Positions 53,365 through 60,169 of a stretch of 64,000 bases of DNA are shown one piece after another. The stretch covers positions 1,736,001 to 1,800,000 of the forward strand of contig NZ_JAPPRA010000001.1 of assembly GCF_026672375.1 (NCBI RefSeq). The letters run 5' to 3'. Each line of letters begins with the position of its first letter. Positions within the stretch are counted from its first letter, which is position 1. Under the pieces are notes generated by a model. The model ran no database searches. It was not told the DNA's origin and saw only the letters and a program-made list of their open reading frames with translations. Source of the stretch: Caulobacter sp. SL161 (GTDB taxonomy: Bacteria; Pseudomonadota; Alphaproteobacteria; Caulobacterales; Caulobacteraceae). Made by a program: the position numbers and the translations under genes.

Positions 53365-54192
53365 ATGCCGACCAGCCCCTGGAGCCACCAGCGTAACGCC
53401 AACATCGCTGACGACATCGACTTCGAGATCAAGGGCGAGGATCTGCAGTTCGTCGAGATCGAGCTCGATCCGGGCGAAAGCGCCGTAGCCGAAGCCGGCG
53501 CCTTCGTCTGGAAGGACGCCACCGTACAGATGACCACGGTGTTCGGGGACGGCGCCGCTGACCAGGGCGGCGGCTTCATGGGCAAGCTTCTGGGCGCGGG
53601 CAAGCGTCTGATCACCGGCGAAAGCCTGTTCACGACCGTCTTCACGCACCACGGGACGGGCAAGGCGCGCGTGGCGTTCGCCTCGCCCACGCCCGGCACC
53701 ATCCTGCCGCTGAACTTGGGAGAGCTGGGCGGCACGCTGATCTGCCAGAAGGACAGCTTCCTGGCGGCCGCGCGCGGCGTCTCGATCGGCCTTCACTTCC
53801 AGAAGCGGATGATGACCGGCCTGTTCGGCGGCGAAGGCTTCATCATGCAGCGGCTGGAAGGCGACGGCTGGGTGTTCGTCCAGATGGGCGGCACGCTGGT
53901 CGAGCGCACCCTGGCCCCCGGCGAGGAACTGCACATCGACACCGGCTGTCTGGCCGCCTACACGCCGGACGTCGATTTCGACCTCGTCATGGCCGGCGGC
54001 GTCAAGAGCGTGTTGTTCGGCGGCGAAGGCCTGTTCTTCGCCCGCGTGCGCGGTCCGGGGAAGGTCTGGATCCAGTCGCTGCCGTTCGCGCGTCTGGCCG
54101 GCCGCATGCTGCAGGCGGCCAACCACCAGGGCGGCAACCAGGGCGAAGGCTCGATCCTGGGCGGCTTTGGCCGGATGATTGACGGGAACTGA
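53365..54192 (+). CDS. AIM24/TIGR00266 family protein
   Basis: The 275-aa protein is rich in beta strands and shows the TIGR00266 pattern: an early QFVEIELDPGESAVAEAGAFVWKD, a Gly-rich GDGAADQGGGFMGKLLGAGKRLITGESLFTTVFTHHG, and a C-terminal LVMAGGVKSVLFGGEGLFFARVRGPGKVWIQSLPFARLAGRM. Its function is not established; the fold is shared with tryptophan-RNA-binding attenuator-like proteins and mitochondrial Aim24. The gene follows the Hpt gene after 124 bases and ends at a terminator formed by a mosaic repeat. Confidence 0.9.
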   Translation: MPTSPWSHQRNANIADDIDFEIKGEDLQFVEIELDPGESAVAEAGAFVWKDATVQMTTVFGDGAADQGGGFMGKLLGAGKRLITGESLFTTVFTHHGTGKARVAFASPTPGTILPLNLGELGGTLICQKDSFLAAARGVSIGLHFQKRMMTGLFGGEGFIMQRLEGDGWVFVQMGGTLVERTLAPGEELHIDTGCLAAYTPDVDFDLVMAGGVKSVLFGGEGLFFARVRGPGKVWIQSLPFARLAGRMLQAANHQGGNQGEGSILGGFGRMIDGN

Positions 54193-54241
54193 CGGGGGGG
54201 GCGAGCGCCCCCTTCCGTCTCGCCGCGTATCCGCAGCGATC

Positions 54242-54330
54242 GACCTCCCCCGCACGCGGGGGAGGTCGGGTTTTTATCCTCCCCCGTGCAGCGGGGGAGG
54301 TGGCCCAAGGGGCCGGAGGGGGCGCTAAGC
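54242..54330. repeat. Mosaic palindromic repeat acting as terminator
   Basis: GACCTCCCCC / GGGGGAGGTC (54242-54267) is followed by GGGTTTTTAT, an intrinsic terminator for the AIM24-type gene. A second hairpin CCTCCCCC / GGGGGAGG (54278-54300) and the segment GGCCCAAGGGGCCGGAGGGG follow. The same modules occur at 56653-56778 and 60042-60160. Confidence 0.8.
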
Positions 54331-54334
54331 GCGC

Positions 54335-54664
54335 CTACCTCTTCGTCCGGTCCCAGCTGTCGTATTCATAGGCGATGCAGCGGTCGATCAGCGTGCGCCA
54401 CACCGGCTCGGCGATCGCTTCGGACAGGCCCGCTTCGCGAGCGGCGGCCTTGACCTTTTCCACCACATCCTCGATCCGCGCGCGGTCGAAGACCTTGTTG
54501 CGGTCGGCCTTGATGCGCGCCGCCGCGTCCATATAGCCCTGACGCTCGGTCAGGAGCTGGACCAGGGCCCGGTCCAGGGCGTCAACGCCCCGGCGCACAT
54601 CGACCATGGTCTGGCAGTCGGCGGGCGCCAGGCGCTCATCGACCGTGAGAGTCGTCGTTTTCAT
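54335..54664 (-). CDS. Chorismate mutase (AroQ type)
   Basis: From the ATG at 54664 the protein is 109 aa and all-helical, with the AroQ pattern MVDVRRGVDALDRALVQLLTERQGYMDAAARIKADR, then RIEDVVEKVKAAAREAGLSEAIAEPVWRTLIDRCIAYE. Conserved Arg (VRRGVD), Lys (IKADR), and Glu/Gln-helix residues for chorismate binding are in place. It makes prephenate for Phe/Tyr synthesis. A start at 54700 is open but not needed. Confidence 0.9.
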   Translation of the reverse strand: MKTTTLTVDERLAPADCQTMVDVRRGVDALDRALVQLLTERQGYMDAAARIKADRNKVFDRARIEDVVEKVKAAAREAGLSEAIAEPVWRTLIDRCIAYEYDSWDRTKR

Positions 54665-54723
54665 GCGCCCCTTTAAGCGGTTTTGGGGCGCTCGGACCAT
54701 CCCAAAACCTGACGATTCCGCCG

Positions 54724-55680
54724 TCAGATGCCCGCGCCGTTGTCCATCGTGCGCAGCGCGGCCTCATGGGCCTCGGCTTCGGCCTTCAGCCAGTTCACGA
54801 AGGCCTTCACCTGCGGGAGGCGCCCCTTCGCCTTGGGGTGAACCACATAGTAGGCGAAGTCGACGGCGGTGGAGGCCTCGAACGGGATGACCAGGCGTCC
54901 GGAATCGAGATCGGCCTGGGCCAGGGTGCGCTTGGCCAGGGCGATGCCGCGGCCGTTGGCGGCGGCCTCGATCACCAGGCTGGACTGGTTGAAGCGCGGG
55001 CCCCGTGCGCCGTCGACGCCCTTGATCCCGCGCGCGGCCAGCCACATCGCCCAGTCCGGGCAGCTGTCGTCGGCGTCGGGCGAGCCGTCATGCAGCAGAA
55101 TGTGGTGCTGCAGGTCCTCGGGGCGCTCCAGCGCGTTCTGTTCCAGTAGCTCGGGGCTGGCGACCGGCACGACGGTCTCGTGCAGCAGGCGGATGACCTC
55201 CAGGCCCGGATAGCGGCCTGAACCGTAGCGGATGGCCATGTCGACCTCGCCGGTGGCGAAATCGACGACCTCCATGCCCGCCGACAGCCAGACATCGACC
55301 TGCGGGTGGGCCTGTTCGAACTTGCCCAGGCGCGGCACAAGCCACTTGGCGGCGAACGAGGGGGCGGCGGTCAGGGTCAGGCGGCGGCCATCCACGGCGG
55401 CGGTCAGCAGGCTGGCGGCCTCGGCCAGGCGGTCGAACGCCTCGCGCAGCGCGGGCAGGGCGGTCTGCGCCGCGTCGGTCAGCAGCAGCCCCTTGGGCGT
55501 GCGCTTGAACAGCGCCGCGCCGACATAGTCTTCCAGATTCTGGATCTGCTGGCTGACCGCGCCTGGGGTCACCGACAGCTCGTCCGCCGCCCGGCTGAAG
55601 TTCAAATGCCGCGCGGCAGCTTCGAACGCGCGCAGGGCGTTCAGCGGCGGCAGGCGACGGCGCTCGTTCGGTCTTTCCAT
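54724..55680 (-). CDS. LysR-family transcriptional regulator (GcvA-like)
   Basis: From the ATG at 55680 the protein is 318 aa. It has the LysR winged HTH (LPPLNALRAFEAAARHLNFSRAADELSVTPGAVSQQIQNLEDYVGAALFKRTPKGLLLTDAA) and a co-inducer domain. The family-level resemblance is to GcvA/AmpR-type members. It is divergent from the sulfate assimilation operon with 185 bases between the starts, so it may regulate that operon, but nothing in the protein points to a CysB role. The longer frame to 55827 is not supported. Confidence 0.88.
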   Translation of the reverse strand: MERPNERRRLPPLNALRAFEAAARHLNFSRAADELSVTPGAVSQQIQNLEDYVGAALFKRTPKGLLLTDAAQTALPALREAFDRLAEAASLLTAAVDGRRLTLTAAPSFAAKWLVPRLGKFEQAHPQVDVWLSAGMEVVDFATGEVDMAIRYGSGRYPGLEVIRLLHETVVPVASPELLEQNALERPEDLQHHILLHDGSPDADDSCPDWAMWLAARGIKGVDGARGPRFNQSSLVIEAAANGRGIALAKRTLAQADLDSGRLVIPFEASTAVDFAYYVVHPKAKGRLPQVKAFVNWLKAEAEAHEAALRTMDNGAGI

Positions 55681-55715
55681 AGTTTTACTGAACGCCCCGG
55701 CAGAAGTCCTTGTTT

Positions 55716-55770
55716 GCGAATTGGCCCCTTCGAGCCGAGTTTGCAAGCCTTCGCTGGCGGATTGGCCCTT
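55716..55770. promoter_or_regulatory. Direct repeats in the lysR-cobA intergenic region
   Basis: GCGAATTGGCCCCTT (55716-55730) recurs as GCGGATTGGCCCTT (55757-55770), 41 bases apart, about four helical turns. A paired-site regulator such as the divergent LysR protein could bind here. Confidence 0.4.
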
Positions 55771-55865
55771 TTCGTCGGCGAGTGCGAGCGGGGTTGTCCT
55801 TAGGGGCGACCCCGCCTTGCGTTCCACCGCTTTATTCCGAGCGGCTTGATAGAGGTTCTAAACCC

Positions 55866-56789
55866 ATGGCCCGCCAGCCAGAGCGAAATCGCCCGCCCGG
55901 ACTTGTCGTCGTCGGCGGAAAACATGCGGGTCGCGCGCTCGGCGCGGTCTGGCTGGTGGGGGCGGGGCCCGGAGATCCGGACCTGCTGACGTTCCGTGCG
56001 TTCAACGCCCTGCGGGCCGCCGACGTCGTGGTGCATGACGGCCTGGTCTCCGAAGAGATTCTCGATCTTGCCCCAAGCCGCGCCCGGCGGATCAATGTCG
56101 CCAAGCGCAAGTCGCGCCATACTTTGCCGCAGGACGACATCAATCAGCTGCTCGTGGCCCTGGCGCTTGAAGGCTTGAATGTCGTGCGCCTGAAGGGCGG
56201 GGATCCGTTCCTGTTCGGCCGCGGCGGCGAAGAGTTGGCCGCCTGCCGGGAGGCCGGCGTCGACTGCCACGTGGTGCCGGGCGTCACCGCCGCCCTGGCG
56301 GCCAGCGCCGGCGCCGGGGCGCCGCTGACCCAGAGGGGCTCGGCTCAGGCGGTGACCTTCGTCACGGGTCATGCGGCGCACGGAGAGCCTGACCTCGACT
56401 GGGTCGCGCTGGCGCGCCCGAACCAGACGGTCGTCGTCTATATGGGCGTCTCGACCGCCGCCTTGATCGCCGAGCGCCTTACGGCGGCCGGTCGTGCGGC
56501 GTCGACGCCGGCCCTGATCGTCGAGAATGCGAGCCGCCAGGACGAGCGTCGGATCCTGACGACCCTGTCCGGACTGGCCGAGGCCGCCGCCTCCGTGCGC
56601 GGACCTGCCCTTCTGATGGTGGGCGAGGCCATGGCGATGGCGGATGTTCAATCTCCTCCCCCGTTGACGGGGGAGGGGGACCGCGAAGCGGTGGAGGGGG
56701 GGCTCGCCGCAAAGCGCGCCCCCTCCGTCAGCTCGCCCGTGGGCGAGCTGACACCTCCCCCGCTTCGCTGGGGAGGAGAGTTCAAATGA
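55866..56789 (+). CDS. cobA: Uroporphyrinogen-III C-methyltransferase (SUMT), siroheme branch
   Basis: The ATG at 55866 gives 307 aa. The SUMT fold is clear: VWLVGAGPGDPDLLTFRA, VVHDGLVSEEIL, VRLKGGDPFLFGRGGEE, VVPGVTAALAASAGAGAPLTQRG and VVYMGVSTAALIAERL. The protein makes precorrin-2 for siroheme, the cofactor of the sulfite reductase encoded two genes downstream. There is no CysG-type dehydrogenase/ferrochelatase domain, so those steps are encoded elsewhere. The last 45 residues (from about 263) are encoded by a mosaic palindromic repeat and are not family sequence. The stop overlaps the next ATG (ATGA). Confidence 0.92.
   Translation: MARQPERNRPPGLVVVGGKHAGRALGAVWLVGAGPGDPDLLTFRAFNALRAADVVVHDGLVSEEILDLAPSRARRINVAKRKSRHTLPQDDINQLLVALALEGLNVVRLKGGDPFLFGRGGEELAACREAGVDCHVVPGVTAALAASAGAGAPLTQRGSAQAVTFVTGHAAHGEPDLDWVALARPNQTVVVYMGVSTAALIAERLTAAGRAASTPALIVENASRQDERRILTTLSGLAEAAASVRGPALLMVGEAMAMADVQSPPPLTGEGDREAVEGGLAAKRAPSVSSPVGELTPPPLRWGGEFK
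56653..56778. repeat. Mosaic palindromic repeat inside the end of the SUMT gene
   Basis: CTCCTCCCC (56653-56661) pairs with GGGGAGGAG (56770-56778). Inside are the CGCGAAGCGGTGGAGGGGG module and a 12-bp perfect hairpin GTCAGCTCGCCC / GGGCGAGCTGAC (56727-56752). The element is read through in frame, and its last arm provides the GGGAGGAG ribosome site of the next gene. Confidence 0.85.
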
Positions 56790-57145
56790 AAGCCGTAGTC
56801 GCCAATCGCCTGATCGACGGCGAGGTCGTGTTCTGGAAATCCGGGCAGTGGGTGGAGCGCTTCGGCGACGCCGAGCTGTTCGACTCCGAGGCGCCGGTCG
56901 AGCAGGCCGTCGCGGTCGGCAAGTCGCAGCCGACCGTCGTGGTCGACGTCTATCCGATCGACCTTGTGCAGTCCGAGGGGCGCTGGGCGCCGCTCAGCTA
57001 TCGCGAACGCATCCGGGCGCTGGGCCCGACCAACGAACCCACGCACGGCAAGCAGGCCGAGGGCGGCGACGTCGTCGAGGCGCTGCGTCACGCCGCCGGC
57101 GCGGCGCGGTCGACCGGTCGCGTCGATCTGATCCGCAGGAAGTAG
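56786..57145 (+). CDS. DUF2849 protein of the sulfite reductase operon
   Basis: The 119-aa protein begins MKAVVANRLIDGEVVFWKSGQWVERFGDAELFDSEAPVEQAV, typical of DUF2849, a small family found next to sulfite reductase genes in alphaproteobacteria; its role is unknown. It overlaps the SUMT stop and ends 6 bases before the reductase gene. Its ribosome binding site lies within the palindromic repeat. Confidence 0.88.
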   Translation: MKAVVANRLIDGEVVFWKSGQWVERFGDAELFDSEAPVEQAVAVGKSQPTVVVDVYPIDLVQSEGRWAPLSYRERIRALGPTNEPTHGKQAEGGDVVEALRHAAGAARSTGRVDLIRRK

Positions 57146-57151
57146 GGCGGC

Positions 57152-58810
57152 ATGTACCAGTACGATCTCATCGACAAGGAATTCCTGGCCGACCGCTCGG
57201 CCGAGTTCCGAGGGCAGGTCGCCCGCCGTCTGTCCGGCGAGCTGACCGAGGACCAGTTCAAACCGCTGCGGCTGATGAACGGCCTTTATCTGCAGCTGCA
57301 CGCCTACATGCTGCGGGTCGCGATCCCCTACGGTTCGCTGAACCCGACCCAGGCCCGCCGTCTTGCCGAGATCGCCCGCGACTACGACAAGGGCTATGGC
57401 CACTTCACCACGCGCCAGAACATCCAGTTCAACTGGATCAAGCTAAAGGACGCGCCGGAGATCCTGGACAAGCTGGCGGAGGTGGATCTCCACGCCATCC
57501 AGACCAGCGGCAACTGCATCCGCAACACCACGTCCGACCCCTATGCCGGCGCGACGGCCGAGGAGGTCGATGACCCGCGCGTCTGGTGCGAGGTGATCCG
57601 CCAGTGGTCGACCCTGCACCCGGAATTCTCGTTCCTGCCGCGCAAGTTCAAGATCGCCATCACCGCTTCGGCCAAGGACCGCACGGCGGCCAAGGTCCAC
57701 GATATCGGCCTTCTGCTGCGCCAGGGCCGCGACGGGCAACTGGGCTTCGAGGTGATCGTCGGCGGCGGCCAGGGGCGCACGCCCTATGTCGGCCCGACCA
57801 TCAAGGAGTTTCTGCCGACCGACCGGCTGCTGAGCTATCTGGAAGCGATCCTGCGCGTCTACAATCGCCACGGCCGCCGCGACAATATCTACAAGGCCCG
57901 GATCAAGATCCTGGTCGCCGCTCTCGGGGCCGAAGAGTTCGCCCGCCAGGTCGAGGAGGAGTGGAGCAAGATCGACGCCGCGCGCGCCGACCTGCCGGCC
58001 TCCGAGCTGGCGCGTATCCGCGCCGCCTTCGCCACGACCCCGTTCGAGACGCTGCCGGCGCGTTCAGAAGCGTTCGAGACAGCCAAGGCCAAGGACGCGG
58101 CCTTCGCGCGTTTTGTCCGCAACAACGTCCGCCCTCACAAGCAGCCGGGCTATGCGATCGTTGAGATCTCGCTGAAGGCGCAGGAGCAGACGCCGGGCGA
58201 CGCCTCGGCCGACCAACTGGACGTCGTCGCCGATCTGGCCGAGCGCTACGGCTTCTCGGACCTGCGCGTGACCCACGCCCAAAACCTCGTTCTGCCGCAC
58301 ATCAAGCTGGACGATCTGCCGACCGTGTTCGCGGCGTTGCAGGCGGCGAGCCTGGCGACGCCGAACATCGACCTGGTCAGCGACATCATCGCCTGCCCCG
58401 GCCTGGACTACTGCGCCCTGGCCAACGCCCGAGCGATCCCGATCGCCCAGGACATCGCCCGTCAGTTCGCGGACCTGGATCGCGCCGAAAAGGTCGGTGA
58501 GCTGAAAATCAAGATCAGCGGCTGCATCAACGCCTGCGGTCACCACCACGTGGCCCACATCGGCGTTCTGGGCGTCGATAAGAAGGGCGAGGAATTCTAC
58601 CAGCTGTCGCTGGGCGGCTCGGGCGCCGAAGACGCCTCGATCGGCAAGATCCTGGGTCCGGCCCTGCCGGCGGACAAGGTCGCCACCGCCGTGGACCAAC
58701 TGGTCGAAGCCTATCTGAACGCTCGCGCCGATGGCGAGCGTTTCCTCGACACCTATCGCCGCGTCGGCCTCGAGCCCTTCAAGGAGGCTGTCTATGCCCA
58801 AGCTGATTGA
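57152..58810 (+). CDS. cysI: Assimilatory sulfite reductase hemoprotein
   Basis: The 552-aa protein has the two-fold repeated NiR/SiR architecture. The siroheme-binding arginines are around YGHFTTRQNIQFNWIKL, and NCIRNTTSDPYAG is conserved. The 4Fe-4S/siroheme cluster ligands are in CPGLDYCALANARAI and CINACGHHHVAHIGVLG (C-x5-C and C-x3-C). Genomic context with DUF2849, DUF934 and an APS/PAPS reductase favours sulfite over nitrite as substrate. It reduces sulfite to sulfide for cysteine synthesis. Confidence 0.92.
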   Translation: MYQYDLIDKEFLADRSAEFRGQVARRLSGELTEDQFKPLRLMNGLYLQLHAYMLRVAIPYGSLNPTQARRLAEIARDYDKGYGHFTTRQNIQFNWIKLKDAPEILDKLAEVDLHAIQTSGNCIRNTTSDPYAGATAEEVDDPRVWCEVIRQWSTLHPEFSFLPRKFKIAITASAKDRTAAKVHDIGLLLRQGRDGQLGFEVIVGGGQGRTPYVGPTIKEFLPTDRLLSYLEAILRVYNRHGRRDNIYKARIKILVAALGAEEFARQVEEEWSKIDAARADLPASELARIRAAFATTPFETLPARSEAFETAKAKDAAFARFVRNNVRPHKQPGYAIVEISLKAQEQTPGDASADQLDVVADLAERYGFSDLRVTHAQNLVLPHIKLDDLPTVFAALQAASLATPNIDLVSDIIACPGLDYCALANARAIPIAQDIARQFADLDRAEKVGELKIKISGCINACGHHHVAHIGVLGVDKKGEEFYQLSLGGSGAEDASIGKILGPALPADKVATAVDQLVEAYLNARADGERFLDTYRRVGLEPFKEAVYAQAD

Positions 58811-59300
58811 GCTCGCCGGGAACGAAGCTCGCTGGACCGAGGACGCCTTCATCTTCGTCACGGACGAGGACGCGATCCCCGAGAGCGGCGACGTGATCCT
58901 GTCGCTGGCCCGCTTTCAGGCCGAGGGCGACGCCCTGCTGGCCTCGAACAGCCGCCGCGTCGGCGTGCGGATCGAGCCTGACCAGGAGGTCGAGGTCCTG
59001 GCCTACGACCTGCCGCGCCTGGCGGTGGTGGCCCTGGCCTTTCCGAAGTTCCGTGACGGCCGCGCCTACACGTCCGCGCGGCTGCTGCGCGAGCGGTTCG
59101 GCTATCAAGGCCAGATCCGCGCCGTGGGCGATGTGCTGCAGGAGCAGGCGGGCTTCATGGTCCGGTGCGGCTTCGACGCGTTCGAGCCCGCCGATGGCGC
59201 GACGCCGGACGTGCTGACCAAGGCGGCCAATCGTTTCCGGCACGTCTATCAGCGCGCGGCCGACGATCGCCCGATCGCGCTGGACGAGAGGGCGGTCTAG
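58794..59300 (+). CDS. DUF934 protein of the sulfite reductase operon
   Basis: The ATG at 58794 lies 17 bases inside the end of cysI and gives 168 aa, with the DUF934 features ARFQAEGDALLASNSRRVGVRIEPDQEVEVLAYDLPRLAVVALAFPKFRDGRAYTSARLLRERFGYQGQIRAVGDVLQEQAGFMVRCGFDAF. The FRDGRAYSxARLLRER motif is diagnostic. The family is genetically linked to sulfate assimilation but its biochemical role is not settled; proposals include a partner for sulfite reductase. Confidence 0.9.
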   Translation: MPKLIELAGNEARWTEDAFIFVTDEDAIPESGDVILSLARFQAEGDALLASNSRRVGVRIEPDQEVEVLAYDLPRLAVVALAFPKFRDGRAYTSARLLRERFGYQGQIRAVGDVLQEQAGFMVRCGFDAFEPADGATPDVLTKAANRFRHVYQRAADDRPIALDERAV

Positions 59301-60034
59301 TGGCCTACGACCAGACTAGCGCGACGGCTCCAGGCCTTGCCGCCCGGCTGGACACCGAGCTGCGCGAGGCTCATCCCAGCACGATCCTCCGCACGGCCCA
59401 TGAGCACTTCGGCGACAAGCTGGCGCTGGTGTCGTCGTTCGGCGCGGAGTCGGCGGTGCTGCTGCATCTGGCGTCGCGCGTCTCTCCCGCCATCCCGGTG
59501 CTCTTTCTCGATACCGGCATGCTCTTTGGCCAGACACTGGACTACCGGAAAAACCTCGCCGCCCGGTTTGGCTTGACCGATGTCCGCGACCTGCGGCCGG
59601 CCTTCGCCGATCTGGCGACCCAGGATCCCAATTCCGACCTCTGGCGCACCAGCGTCGACGGCTGCTGCCACATCCGCAAGGTGCTGCCGCTGGATCGTGC
59701 GCTGGGCGGTTTCGACGCCTGGATCACCGGCCGCAAGCGCTTCCACGGCGGCGATCGCCTGAGCCTGCCGGTGGTCGAGGAGGCCGACGGCAAGATCAAG
59801 TTCAATCCGCTGGCCAACTGGTCCAAGGGCGAGCTCGACGCCTATGTCGCCGAGCATGACCTGCCGGCCCACCCTCTGGTGGCCCAAGGCTACGCCTCGA
59901 TCGGCTGCTGGCCTTGCACCCAGCCGTCGGAAGACGGTCGCTCGGGCCGTTGGGCCGGGCAGGAAAAGACCGAGTGCGGCATCCATGTCGCCCGCGCGCC
60001 AGGCGTGGCGCCGAATGTCGGTGGGGATATCTAG
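59300..60034 (+). CDS. cysH: Assimilatory adenylyl-sulfate/phosphoadenylyl-sulfate reductase
   Basis: The GTG at 59300 overlaps the DUF934 stop by one base and gives 244 aa. The PP-loop-like ALVSSFGAESAVLLHLASRV, the substrate loop ITGRKRFHGGDRLSLPVVE and the C-terminal KTECGIH are present. Paired cysteines CCHIRKV and CWPC indicate a 4Fe-4S cluster and hence preference for adenylyl sulfate, as in plant-type and many bacterial enzymes. It provides sulfite for cysI. The gene ends just before a palindromic repeat that can serve as terminator. Confidence 0.92.
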   Translation: MAYDQTSATAPGLAARLDTELREAHPSTILRTAHEHFGDKLALVSSFGAESAVLLHLASRVSPAIPVLFLDTGMLFGQTLDYRKNLAARFGLTDVRDLRPAFADLATQDPNSDLWRTSVDGCCHIRKVLPLDRALGGFDAWITGRKRFHGGDRLSLPVVEEADGKIKFNPLANWSKGELDAYVAEHDLPAHPLVAQGYASIGCWPCTQPSEDGRSGRWAGQEKTECGIHVARAPGVAPNVGGDI

Positions 60035-60041
60035 GATCTAA

Positions 60042-60160
60042 ATCCTCCCCCCAGCGGGGGAGGTGGTCGCGAAGCGACCGGAGGGGGAAGTCCTGCTGAC
60101 CTTGCCTCTTCCCCCTCCGTCGTCTCTTCGAGCCGACACCTCCCCCGCTGGGGGGAGGAT
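60042..60160. repeat. Mosaic palindromic repeat with 24-bp perfect arms between convergent genes
   Basis: The 24 bases at 60042-60065 are the exact reverse complement of 60137-60160. The interior holds the GTCGCGAAGCGACCGGAGGGGG module and its inverse CCCCCTCCGTCGTCTCTTCG. It fills the space between cysH and the convergent acylase gene and can form a long hairpin followed by TTTT. Confidence 0.85.
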
Positions 60161-60169
60161 TTTCTGGTT

